Of a stretch of DNA of 12,056 bases, positions 6,180 through 12,056 are shown in pieces. The stretch spans positions 1-12,056 of the forward strand of contig JAUPKM010000198.1 of the NCBI GenBank assembly GCA_030837445.1, written 5' to 3'. Under the pieces are notes generated by a model. The model was not told where the DNA came from and made no database searches. It saw only the letters and a list, made by a program, of their open reading frames with translations. This stretch comes from Actinomycetota bacterium (GTDB taxonomy: Bacteria; Actinomycetota; Actinomycetes; S36-B12; UBA10799). Position 1 is the first letter of the stretch. Each line of letters opens with the position of its first letter. The translations under genes were made by a program, and so were the position numbers.

Positions 6180-7157
6180 GTGGGAGTGAGTTCGAGTACC
6201 GAAGTGGCGGGCCGCAGGTACCTGCTCAGGTTCGCCTGGCTGTCAATCGTCACGTCCCTGCTCACGGTCTCCCTGAAGTACACCGCCTACCTACTGACCG
6301 GATCGGTCGGCCTGCTGTCCGACGCCATCGAGTCCGTCGTCAATGTCGTCGCAGCCGTTATCGCGCTGCTGGCTCTGCGGGCAGCTGCCAAACCGGCCGA
6401 CGAGGTCCACCATTTCGGACGTGGCAAGGCTGAGTACCTCTCCTCAGGGATCGAGGGATTCATGATCTTCGGGGCGGCGGCCGCGATCCTGGTCACCTCC
6501 GTCCCCAAACTCTTTCAGCCGGAGCCGTTGGAGCGGTTGGGCGTTGGCCTCGCCGTCACGCTGGTCGCGACCGTGCTGAACGGCGTGGTCGGAATCGTCC
6601 TGCTCAGGGCGGGTCGGGCTCACCGCTCAGCGACCCTGCGGGCCGATGGTCAGCACCTGCTGACAGATGTCTGGACGTCGGTCGGCGTCATCTTCGGGGT
6701 CGCGCTGGTGATGGTCACCGGCTGGCAGATCCTGGACCCGATCGTGGCGATTGCGGTGGCAGTGAACATCCTGATCGTCGGCACCAGGTTGATCCGGGAA
6801 GCGATGCGCGGTCTACTCGATATCGCCCTACCTGCGCCTGAGCATGACGCGATCGTGACGGTGCTGGCTCGGCATGCCACCGGTGGGGTGACCTTCCATG
6901 GCCTGCAGACCCGGGAATCCGGTAAGGACCGGTTCATGAGTGTGCACGTCCTCGTTCCCGGCGCTTGGTCCGTGCAGCGGGCCCACGATGTGGTGGAGGA
7001 CGTGGAGCGGGACCTGAGAGAGGCCGTGGCCGATCTCGAGGTGATGTCGCACCTGGAACCGAAGGAGGACCCACGGGCCTATGGCGACTACTCGGGTGGA
7101 ATCGAGATCGCCGAGGCGATGGAGGCGCGGGACCCAACTGAGAGTGCGGGTGGCTGA
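6180..7157 (+). CDS. Cation diffusion facilitator (CDF) family metal transporter
   Basis: A 325-residue inner-membrane antiporter expected to export a divalent metal (zinc, iron, manganese or similar) in exchange for protons. Six hydrophobic segments span about residues 15-205, followed by a cytosolic domain (about 215-295) of the CDF dimerisation type. The segment GSVGLLSDAIESVVN (41-55), the loop HHFGRGKAEYLSSGIEG (77-93) and RADGQHLLTDVW (154-165) align with FieF. The transmembrane site residues are Glu51 and Asn55 in helix 2 and His159 and Asp163 in helix 5. FieF has Asp-Asp and ZitB His-Asp at the helix 2 positions, so the metal preference is uncertain. The start GTG 6180 has no Shine-Dalgarno site but fits a leaderless transcript; GTG 6186 is an alternative. 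The gene ends 17 bases from the convergent reductase gene. Confidence 0.9.
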   Translation: MGVSSSTEVAGRRYLLRFAWLSIVTSLLTVSLKYTAYLLTGSVGLLSDAIESVVNVVAAVIALLALRAAAKPADEVHHFGRGKAEYLSSGIEGFMIFGAAAAILVTSVPKLFQPEPLERLGVGLAVTLVATVLNGVVGIVLLRAGRAHRSATLRADGQHLLTDVWTSVGVIFGVALVMVTGWQILDPIVAIAVAVNILIVGTRLIREAMRGLLDIALPAPEHDAIVTVLARHATGGVTFHGLQTRESGKDRFMSVHVLVPGAWSVQRAHDVVEDVERDLREAVADLEVMSHLEPKEDPRAYGDYSGGIEIAEAMEARDPTESAGG

Positions 7158-7174
7158 CTGCAGCCACGCACCTG

Positions 7175-8416
7175 TCAGGCGGCGAACGGCGGTCGTTCGT
7201 CGAACCGGAGCGATGCCCGGCCCGCAATTTTCCAACTTCGGGCCACCAGGTCCCGGTCCTCGTCGGTCACCAGGTTCCCCATCAGTCGAAGGGCCACCTT
7301 CATCAGGCTCCGCGACCTCATGCCGAACGGACCGGCCGTCGGCAGTAACCCCGGCACCGTCAGCAGCCCCGCCAATCGTCGGGCGATCGAGAAGGCCTGG
7401 CCGTAGTGCGATGCCAGGGTCGACGGCCAGCCGGAGCAGTCGGCGCCGGTGGCGAGCAGTTCGGCAGCGAGCCGGCCCGTCTCCAGGCCGTAGTCGATCC
7501 CTTCTCCGTTCAACGGGTTGACACAGCCGGCGGCATCACCGACCAGCAGCCAATTGGGTCCGGCCACCCCGCTGACCGCGCCACCCATCGGCAACAGGGC
7601 CGACCAGGGCGCCTCAACTTCACCTCGGAGCCCCCACTCCTCGCGGCGCTGTTCAGCGTAGATCCCGAGCAGACTGCGCAGATTGGTCTCTGCCGGGCGG
7701 GCGCTCGTCGCAAGCGTTCCGACCCCGACGTTGACGGTTCCGTCCGCCAGCGGAAACACCCACCCGTAGCCACTGAGAACCTCGTGGGAGGAGTCCCGCA
7801 GTTCCAGATGCGACGAGATCCACGGATCGTCGCTGCGGTCGCTGGCTATGTAGCCGCGCGCCGCCACGCCGAAGGCGGTAGTTCGATGCCATTGCCGGCC
7901 CAGCCGGCGGCCAAGCTGCGACTTGGCGCCGTCGGCTACCACCAGGTTGCGGCAGTTGACGGTCCTCAGGCCGCCTTCGGTGCGAAAGGTGACGGACGTG
8001 ACAGGTCCGAATCCGGTATCCACGTCCACGGCTCGGCCGACAACCCCGGTCGCGCCCGCTGCCAACGCCAGATCGCGCAGGGTGGTGTCGAGCAGGGTGC
8101 GCCGCGCCGCGCCACCAAACTTCGGCAGGGAGCCGCCGGGCCAGGGGAGGTAGAGCTCCTCACCGAAGCCGGTCGCTCTCAGGCCCCAGTTGCGGGCAAG
8201 GCCGGTCAGCCACTCGGATAACCCCAGCTGCGTCAGCTCCGAGATTGCCCTCGGAGTCAATCCGTCACCGCAGGGTTTGTCACGCGGGAACGAGGCAGCG
8301 TCGGCAAGCACCACGTCGCGCCCGCTGCGGGCAAGCCAGGTGGCCGCGGCCGCACCCGCCGGGCCGGCGCCCACGACGAGCACGTCACATTGCTCTGGCG
8401 GGCGCACGGTTGTCAC
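7175..8416 (-). CDS. Geranylgeranyl reductase family FAD oxidoreductase (MenJ-like)
   Basis: A 413-residue flavoprotein of the GGR family, which saturates double bonds in polyprenyl chains. The closest recognisable relative is mycobacterial MenJ, which reduces the beta-isoprene unit of menaquinone. The FAD-binding GAGPAG (16-21) follows CDVLVV. The family substrate-site motif PCGDGLTPRA starts at residue 48. The second FAD motif VGDAAGCVNPLNGEGIDYG begins near 292, with GDAAG at 293-297. No membrane anchor is obvious. The start is uncertain. GTG 8416 has no Shine-Dalgarno site but has CACAAT exactly seven bases upstream, fitting a leaderless message. ATG 8425 and GTG 8455 are in-frame alternatives that add 3 or 13 residues. 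A lipoprotein gene on the same strand ends 49 bases upstream. The substrate could be menaquinone, an archaeol-like lipid or another prenyl compound; menaquinone is most likely in an actinobacterium. Confidence 0.85.
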   Translation of the reverse strand: MTTVRPPEQCDVLVVGAGPAGAAAATWLARSGRDVVLADAASFPRDKPCGDGLTPRAISELTQLGLSEWLTGLARNWGLRATGFGEELYLPWPGGSLPKFGGAARRTLLDTTLRDLALAAGATGVVGRAVDVDTGFGPVTSVTFRTEGGLRTVNCRNLVVADGAKSQLGRRLGRQWHRTTAFGVAARGYIASDRSDDPWISSHLELRDSSHEVLSGYGWVFPLADGTVNVGVGTLATSARPAETNLRSLLGIYAEQRREEWGLRGEVEAPWSALLPMGGAVSGVAGPNWLLVGDAAGCVNPLNGEGIDYGLETGRLAAELLATGADCSGWPSTLASHYGQAFSIARRLAGLLTVPGLLPTAGPFGMRSRSLMKVALRLMGNLVTDEDRDLVARSWKIAGRASLRFDERPPFAA

Positions 8417-8423
8417 ACCGAGC

Positions 8424-8429
8424 ATTGTG
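8424..8429 (-). promoter_or_regulatory. Candidate -10 element for the MenJ-like gene
   Basis: On the minus strand CACAAT lies seven bases before GTG 8416. It overlaps the alternative ATG at 8425, so if it is a real promoter that ATG would not be transcribed. No convincing -35 element was found. Confidence 0.25.
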
Positions 8430-8465
8430 CTGGCAGTTGCGGCCGCGCGCGACACCGGCGCCGGG

Positions 8466-9026
8466 TCACAGCCCGGCCCGGGGGTCCACCACCAGCGCGA
8501 ACGTCGCGGCTATCGGGGCCCCCACCCGGTTCGCCCGGGTACCGCGGAATTCCCCGGCCGCGACGGCGCCCCGCCAGCGGCCGGTGGCTCCCACGAATTC
8601 GAGCCGACCGAAAAGGTCGGTGGACTCCTGCTCGCCGGTTGCCTGACCATCCAGGTACATCACCAGCTGGGACCCGTCGGCGGCGGTGAAACTGACGTAG
8701 CCGTCGAACGGCCCGCTGCCGCGGGTGTACTCCACTGCCCCCAACAACTTCACTGCCACTGGCACCCCCAGGAACGTCGATCGACCCTCGAGCCGATTCC
8801 AGCCGACCACCCGTTGGTTGCTGGGCCCAACAGTCGAAAGATCCGAATACGTACTCGTCAGGCTGACATTCGAGCGCTCTCGCACGACCTGTTTGGAGGA
8901 AGAGTTGGGGGCGGTGGGAACCGGTGACTCAGTAGCGGCCGGCGTGGATTCGGAGCAGCCGACAGCCACTGCCGCAACGCAGAGCGCAACCACCAGTGCG
9001 GGTAGGGTGCGATTCCGGCCAACCAT
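8466..9026 (-). CDS. Secreted lipoprotein of unknown function, probable small beta-barrel
   Basis: A 186-residue protein beginning MVGRNRTLPALVVALCVAAV, with lipobox VAVGC and Cys24, so it is predicted to be a lipid-anchored extracytoplasmic protein. A Ser/Thr/Pro-rich linker (about 25-45) leads to a roughly 130-residue domain made of alternating hydrophobic strands. Its end reads FGRLEFVGATGRWRGAVAAG, then EFRGTRANRVGAPIAATFAL. The G-x-F-x-GATG-x-(W/F)-x-G pattern recalls allene-oxide-cyclase or dirigent-like barrels, but I cannot assign a family. ATG 9026 was chosen over GTG 9086 because it places the basic residues just before the signal segment. Only a GGGG run close to the ATG serves as a ribosome site. 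It precedes the MenJ-like gene and is divergent from another lipoprotein gene. Confidence 0.75.
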   Translation of the reverse strand: MVGRNRTLPALVVALCVAAVAVGCSESTPAATESPVPTAPNSSSKQVVRERSNVSLTSTYSDLSTVGPSNQRVVGWNRLEGRSTFLGVPVAVKLLGAVEYTRGSGPFDGYVSFTAADGSQLVMYLDGQATGEQESTDLFGRLEFVGATGRWRGAVAAGEFRGTRANRVGAPIAATFALVVDPRAGL

Positions 9027-9118
9027 CGCCCCAGCCTGCCATGCGCCGCTGCCGTCCGGTGGGTCGAATCCGGGTGCTAGTTTCACGTGGTCGGAGGAGG
9101 AGTGGTGGCAAGGTGAAG

Positions 9119-9646
9119 ATGGCTGGCAAGGCGTCCGCGCTGACGCTGCTCGCTGCGCTGTTGTTGACCGGCTGCGGCGGCACCTCCACGGTGTCCGACA
9201 ATCAAGGGTCGATCTGCTCGGCGACGCTGGGCCTACAGGCGACGTTGAAGCCGATGGTGCTGGCCACGAATCCCAACGGCACCGTGGCCCAGGCGCAGGC
9301 CAACGCGGTCAAGTTCCAGGCTCAGCTGCTGCGCGTTCGAGGTAGCGCAAATTCAAGCCAGCAGCTGTTGTTCAGCCGACTCGATCGAGCTGTCGCCGAC
9401 TACCGAAAGGCGTTGGAGGCGCTGCCGCCCGAGACACTGCTGTCGAGTCAGATCAATCGGCTGGACAGTTACCAGCAGAACATCCTGTACGAGTATCGGT
9501 CGGTATTGAACAGGGTCGGCTGTGGCTCCGCACCACCGATGGCCCCGCTACCAACGCCGCCGCCCCCGCCACCGGTGGAATCGCCCTCGGAGGACACCGG
9601 CGATGGTTCCGAGGACGGGTCCGGGGATCAGGGCAGCAACTTCTGA
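9119..9646 (+). CDS. Small lipoprotein with a helical core and Pro-rich acidic tail, unknown function
   Basis: A 175-residue protein starting MAGKASALTLLAALLLTGCG, with lipobox LLTGC and Cys19. The mature part (about 28-145) looks helical and is rich in Gln, Ala and Leu; it holds two Cys (residue 32 in SICSATLG and one in NRVGCGS) that could form a disulfide. The last 35 residues are low complexity: a run of prolines followed by an acidic Glu/Asp/Ser/Gly tail. I recognise no family. ATG 9119 has AAGG five bases upstream. GTG 9113 is an equally possible start, preceded by the GGAGGAGGAG run near 9093-9102, and adds two residues. The frame is open upstream to 8996, but that part would bury the signal peptide. 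The gene ends six bases from the convergent tocopherol-cyclase-like gene. Confidence 0.75.
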   Translation: MAGKASALTLLAALLLTGCGGTSTVSDNQGSICSATLGLQATLKPMVLATNPNGTVAQAQANAVKFQAQLLRVRGSANSSQQLLFSRLDRAVADYRKALEALPPETLLSSQINRLDSYQQNILYEYRSVLNRVGCGSAPPMAPLPTPPPPPPVESPSEDTGDGSEDGSGDQGSNF

Positions 9647-9651
9647 CCCCG
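9622..9651. terminator. Candidate bidirectional hairpin between convergent lipoprotein and cyclase genes
   Basis: CGGGG-(A)-TCAG pairs with CTGACCCCG, giving a 9-bp stem with one bulged A and an 11-base loop. It covers the lipoprotein stop codon and the six-base gap to the facing gene. No T run is present, so terminator strength is uncertain. Confidence 0.35.
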
Positions 9652-9652
9652 A

Positions 9653-10660
9653 CTACCGCCGTTCGGAGGTTTCCAGCAGTCGATCAACTTCACCGTGGAT
9701 CTCCAACCCGGCCGAACTGCCGACATCCTCGAACAGCAGGTCCGACCCGCGGCGCAGCCGCACCGCCACCGTGCCGCTCAACGTCTCCTCAACCCGCCGA
9801 TGCATCTCGGTCCTGACTGGGGCATGCAGTAGGCCGCCGCTGGCTCGTTCAGCCTCCAGCGTCAACTCGGTTCGTTCGCCGCGCAGCCGTCGGGCGGAGG
9901 TGAGCGTCCATCTGATGTGATCGTCGGTAACTTCCAACCGGGTGCTCTGGGCACCGTTGTAGGTCGCGAATCGATGGAGCCGGCCCGACTCCCGCAGGCC
10001 CACGATGAACCCGCGGAACTCCTTGCCCCGCCAGGGGATCAGCGCCACCGACGCCACCAGAGATGCGTCGTTGTGGGCGAAATGGTTGCTGTGCAGCCAG
10101 AGGTAGCCGGCCGGGAAGGCCTGCCCCCAGTCCTTTTCGATGTACCCGCGCCCGCCGGCCAGGTCGATCCGGCGCCCGTCGAACTCCACGTCGCCAGCCA
10201 GCGAGTGCCCGAACGAGACGACCCCGTGGTAGCACTCCATAAACGGCACCCAGGCATACCAACCCATGATCCCCGGCGACCAGGGCCGAACCGGCCAAGG
10301 ATCGAACTGACTGCTGATCGTGACCTCGCCGTGCAACCCGGCGGCCGGAACATCCAGCGTGACCCGGTCTGAGCTGAACCGGTTCGGTCCGACCCTGATG
10401 TCGAAGACGTCGCGTGACGCGGCGAACTCAGCCATCTCATAGCGCTGGTACCAACTTCGACCTGACGCACCATCGAGTACCTGCACGAAGGCCTCACCGG
10501 AGCCGTCCGCGTGGTGGAAGAGGCCGGGGATGACTGCCAGTCGGGTGCTCTGGTCCGCACTGACAAGTTTGACGTACCAACCCTCGAAAGTCCCCCGCGC
10601 GCCACCGTGGAATGCGGCCGGATTTAGCACCCCGCGGAGGCGGGAGGGGAGTAGCGGCAC
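9653..10660 (-). CDS. Tocopherol cyclase family protein
   Basis: A 335-residue protein of the tocopherol cyclase (VTE1-like) family. Plant and cyanobacterial members close the chromanol ring of vitamin E; actinobacterial members have no settled substrate. The family signatures are clear: GTFEGWYVK (23-31), GWYAWVPFMECYHGVVSFGH (133-152) and RGYIEKDWGQAFPAGYLWLH (171-190) followed by SNHF. The domain fills almost the whole protein, with no signal peptide. The GTG at 10660 was chosen because TAGAGT lies exactly seven bases upstream on the minus strand and no Shine-Dalgarno site is present. It gives a short N-terminal tail before the first motif. The frame is open up to 10828, but that part is antisense to pntAa. 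GTG 10630 is a later alternative. No tocopherol aromatic-ring genes lie nearby, so a tocopherol product should not be assumed. Confidence 0.88.
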   Translation of the reverse strand: MPLLPSRLRGVLNPAAFHGGARGTFEGWYVKLVSADQSTRLAVIPGLFHHADGSGEAFVQVLDGASGRSWYQRYEMAEFAASRDVFDIRVGPNRFSSDRVTLDVPAAGLHGEVTISSQFDPWPVRPWSPGIMGWYAWVPFMECYHGVVSFGHSLAGDVEFDGRRIDLAGGRGYIEKDWGQAFPAGYLWLHSNHFAHNDASLVASVALIPWRGKEFRGFIVGLRESGRLHRFATYNGAQSTRLEVTDDHIRWTLTSARRLRGERTELTLEAERASGGLLHAPVRTEMHRRVEETLSGTVAVRLRRGSDLLFEDVGSSAGLEIHGEVDRLLETSERR

Positions 10661-10667
10661 CCCACAG

Positions 10668-10673
10668 ACTCTA
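10668..10673 (-). promoter_or_regulatory. Candidate -10 element for the tocopherol-cyclase-like gene
   Basis: TAGAGT on the minus strand matches TANNNT and ends seven bases before GTG 10660. No -35 match is obvious. It lies 17 bases from the opposite-facing hexamer for pntAa, so the two promoters overlap. Confidence 0.4.
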
Positions 10674-10690
10674 CTGGCAACTACCCCGCG

Positions 10691-10696
10691 TAACGT
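10691..10696 (+). promoter_or_regulatory. Candidate -10 element for pntAa
   Basis: TAACGT matches TANNNT and ends seven bases before GTG 10704. There is no Shine-Dalgarno sequence upstream of that codon, so a leaderless transcript beginning at the start codon is a reasonable reading. Confidence 0.4.
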
Positions 10697-10703
10697 CGTG
10701 GCC

Positions 10704-11819
10704 GTGAGGCTTTTCGTACCAAGGGAAATCGCGCCGGGCGAACGTCGTGTCGCCCTCGTGCCCGACACAGTGGACAAACTGGCCAAATTCGGACTTGACG
10801 TGACGGTTGAGTCCGGCGCCGGACTCACCGCGTATGCCGACGACGAGGACTACTCCGCCGTCGGAGCGACTGTGGTTCCGGTCGAGGACGTGGGACAGGC
10901 GCTGGCTGAGGCGGACGTCATAGCTTCCGTGCGGCCATTGACCCCGGAGCAGGCGGGACAGGTCAAGGCTGGCGCGATCTGTCTGTCGTTCCTGCAACTG
11001 ACTGCGGACCGGCCGACCATCGAAGCCGTCGCGGCCCGAGGTGCGACGGCCTTGAGTTTCGACCTGGTTCCGAGGATCAGCCGCGCGCAGTCGATGGATG
11101 CGCTGACGTCGCAGGCACTGGTCACCGGCTACCGCGCATCGTTGGTGGCCGCCGAGTTGCTGCCGAAGTTCTTCCCGCTGTTCATGACTGCTGCGGGCAC
11201 CATCCCGCCGGCCCGGGTGCTGGTACTCGGCGCCGGCGTCGCCGGGTTGCAGGCAATCGCCACCGCCAAACGCCTTGGGGCGCTGGTCTCCGCCTACGAC
11301 GTGCGGGCTGCGTCCGCCGACGAGGTGAAGTCGATGGGCGCCACCTTCGTCACGCTGGAACTTGAGGCGTTGGAGGCGTCCGGCGGGTACGCCCGAGAGA
11401 TGAATGAGGACCGAGCAGCTCGGCAGCGGGAACTGCTGACCCCGTACATCACTGGCTCCGACGCGGTCATCACGACCGCGGCCGTCCCGGGCCGCCGGGC
11501 CCCACTGTTGGTGACGGCCGAGATGGTCGCCACGATGTCGCCGGGTGCCGTGGTGGTGGACTTGGCCGCCGAAAGCGGCGGCAATGTTGAGGGTTCCGCA
11601 CCCGGCGAGACTGTCACCGTCGGCGGGGTTCGGATCTGGGGCGGCCGCGATGTCGCCTCCGAGATGCCCGTGCACGCCTCCCGGCTCTACGCCATGAACG
11701 TTGTTGCGCTGCTGGGCCTGATCACCGCCGACGGTGAGGCAGTCGCCGATCCGGCGGACGAGGTGGTCGACGGTTGCGCTGTCGTGCTCGACGGTGAGAT
11801 CAGGAAGGAAGCACCATGA
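10704..11819 (+). CDS. pntAa: NAD(P) transhydrogenase subunit alpha part 1 (PntAa)
   Basis: A 371-residue cytosolic NAD(H)-binding subunit (domain I) of the proton-translocating transhydrogenase, which couples hydride transfer from NADH to NADP+ to proton entry. It opens with VRLFVPREIAPGERRVALVP. The substrate and interface motif RISRAQSMDALTSQA is at 124-138. The Rossmann loop GAGVAG (176-181) is followed by LQAIATAKRLGA. TAAVPGRRAPLLVT (258-271) matches the family's mobile-loop region, and the end is near IRKEAP. The split form without a fused membrane part is common in actinobacteria. The length fits other split alpha-1 subunits. GTG 10704 was chosen because TAACGT sits seven bases upstream; GTG 10698 is a close alternative. 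The stop overlaps the pntAb start as ATGA, implying translational coupling. pntB is expected just beyond the window. Confidence 0.94.
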   Translation: MRLFVPREIAPGERRVALVPDTVDKLAKFGLDVTVESGAGLTAYADDEDYSAVGATVVPVEDVGQALAEADVIASVRPLTPEQAGQVKAGAICLSFLQLTADRPTIEAVAARGATALSFDLVPRISRAQSMDALTSQALVTGYRASLVAAELLPKFFPLFMTAAGTIPPARVLVLGAGVAGLQAIATAKRLGALVSAYDVRAASADEVKSMGATFVTLELEALEASGGYAREMNEDRAARQRELLTPYITGSDAVITTAAVPGRRAPLLVTAEMVATMSPGAVVVDLAAESGGNVEGSAPGETVTVGGVRIWGGRDVASEMPVHASRLYAMNVVALLGLITADGEAVADPADEVVDGCAVVLDGEIRKEAP

Positions 11820-12056
11820 GCGAAGTCGCCCTGCTGACGATCTTCGTGCTGAGCATCTTCGTCGGCTTCGAGGTTGTCTCGAAGGTGTCGACGGTGCTGC
11901 ACACTCCGCTGATGTCCGGTGCGAACGCCATCCACGGCGTCGTGCTGGTCGGGGCGATCCTGGTGACAGGGGCCTCCGAGTCGGCCCTGACCTTGGTGCT
12001 GGGACTGCTCGCGATCGTGCTGGCCACCGTCAACCTGGTGGGCGGGTTCGTCGTGA
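11816..12056 (+). CDS. pntAb: NAD(P) transhydrogenase subunit alpha part 2 (PntAb), 3' end outside window
   Basis: The first 80 codons of the small membrane subunit (part of domain II) that forms the proton channel with PntB. Translation from ATG 11816 gives MSEVALLTIFVLSIFVGFEV, then the strongly conserved HTPLMSGANAIHGVVLVGAI (residues 29-48) and further hydrophobic helices up to the window end. At least three membrane segments are visible. Full-length relatives are about 100 residues, so only a short tail is missing. The ATG overlaps the pntAa stop by three bases, and GGAAGGA lies just upstream at about 11803-11809 inside pntAa, giving a good ribosome site. Confidence 0.93.
   Translation, partial: MSEVALLTIFVLSIFVGFEVVSKVSTVLHTPLMSGANAIHGVVLVGAILVTGASESALTLVLGLLAIVLATVNLVGGFVV

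Noticed and set aside
7406..8221. A 271-codon plus-strand ORF opposite the MenJ-like gene.
   Set aside because: No recognisable motif; the minus strand encodes a complete flavoprotein.
10671..11675. A 334-codon minus-strand ORF opposite pntAa.
   Set aside because: Antisense shadow of a highly conserved gene; low-complexity translation.
1..12056. Searched by eye for CRISPR arrays, tRNA genes, transposase genes and riboswitch-like leaders.
   Set aside because: No spaced direct repeats, no GGTTCRANYCC-type tRNA arm in a fitting context, no transposase motifs, and all gaps are under 180 bases.

Overview
The window is high-GC DNA, densely coded on both strands with short spacers and many GTG starts. 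The gene set points to an actinobacterium (Actinomycetota): a TmsA/TmsB-type fatty-acid methylation pair, a PAC2-family protein, a MenJ-like reductase, a split PntA (separate alpha-1 and alpha-2 genes), a circularly permuted ATP-grasp protein and several lipoproteins. I cannot name the genus. No tRNA, rRNA, CRISPR array, insertion sequence or phage gene was seen.

Left part (1-1548, minus strand): a lipoprotein polysaccharide deacetylase, followed by the first 186 codons of a circularly permuted ATP-grasp type 2 protein cut by the window edge. A short divergent promoter region separates the deacetylase from the lipid genes.

Lipid module (1624-4305, plus strand): an FAD-dependent reductase of the TmsA/BfaA type and, five bases downstream, a cyclopropane-synthase-like SAM methyltransferase of the TmsB/BfaB type. 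In characterised actinobacteria this pair makes 10-methyl branched fatty acids such as tuberculostearic acid. TmsB methylates an unsaturated acyl chain to a 10-methylene intermediate and TmsA reduces it. Here tmsA is broken by a perfect 34-bp tandem duplication (2442-2509). Removing one copy restores a 470-residue protein, while tmsB is intact. This is the most striking observation in the window.

Middle (4400-7157): a DUF1990 protein and a PAC2-family protein on the minus strand, then a divergent cation diffusion facilitator whose transmembrane metal site has an unusual ligand set.

Right part (7175-12056): a MenJ-like geranylgeranyl-reductase-family flavoprotein with a lipoprotein gene just upstream of it, a second divergent lipoprotein, a tocopherol-cyclase-family protein, and divergently from it pntAa overlapping pntAb (truncated by the window end), the start of a proton-translocating NAD(P) transhydrogenase operon. 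Four genes lacking Shine-Dalgarno sites have a (T/C)ANNNT hexamer exactly seven bases before a GTG codon, suggesting leaderless transcripts. In two of them this hexamer decides my start choice.
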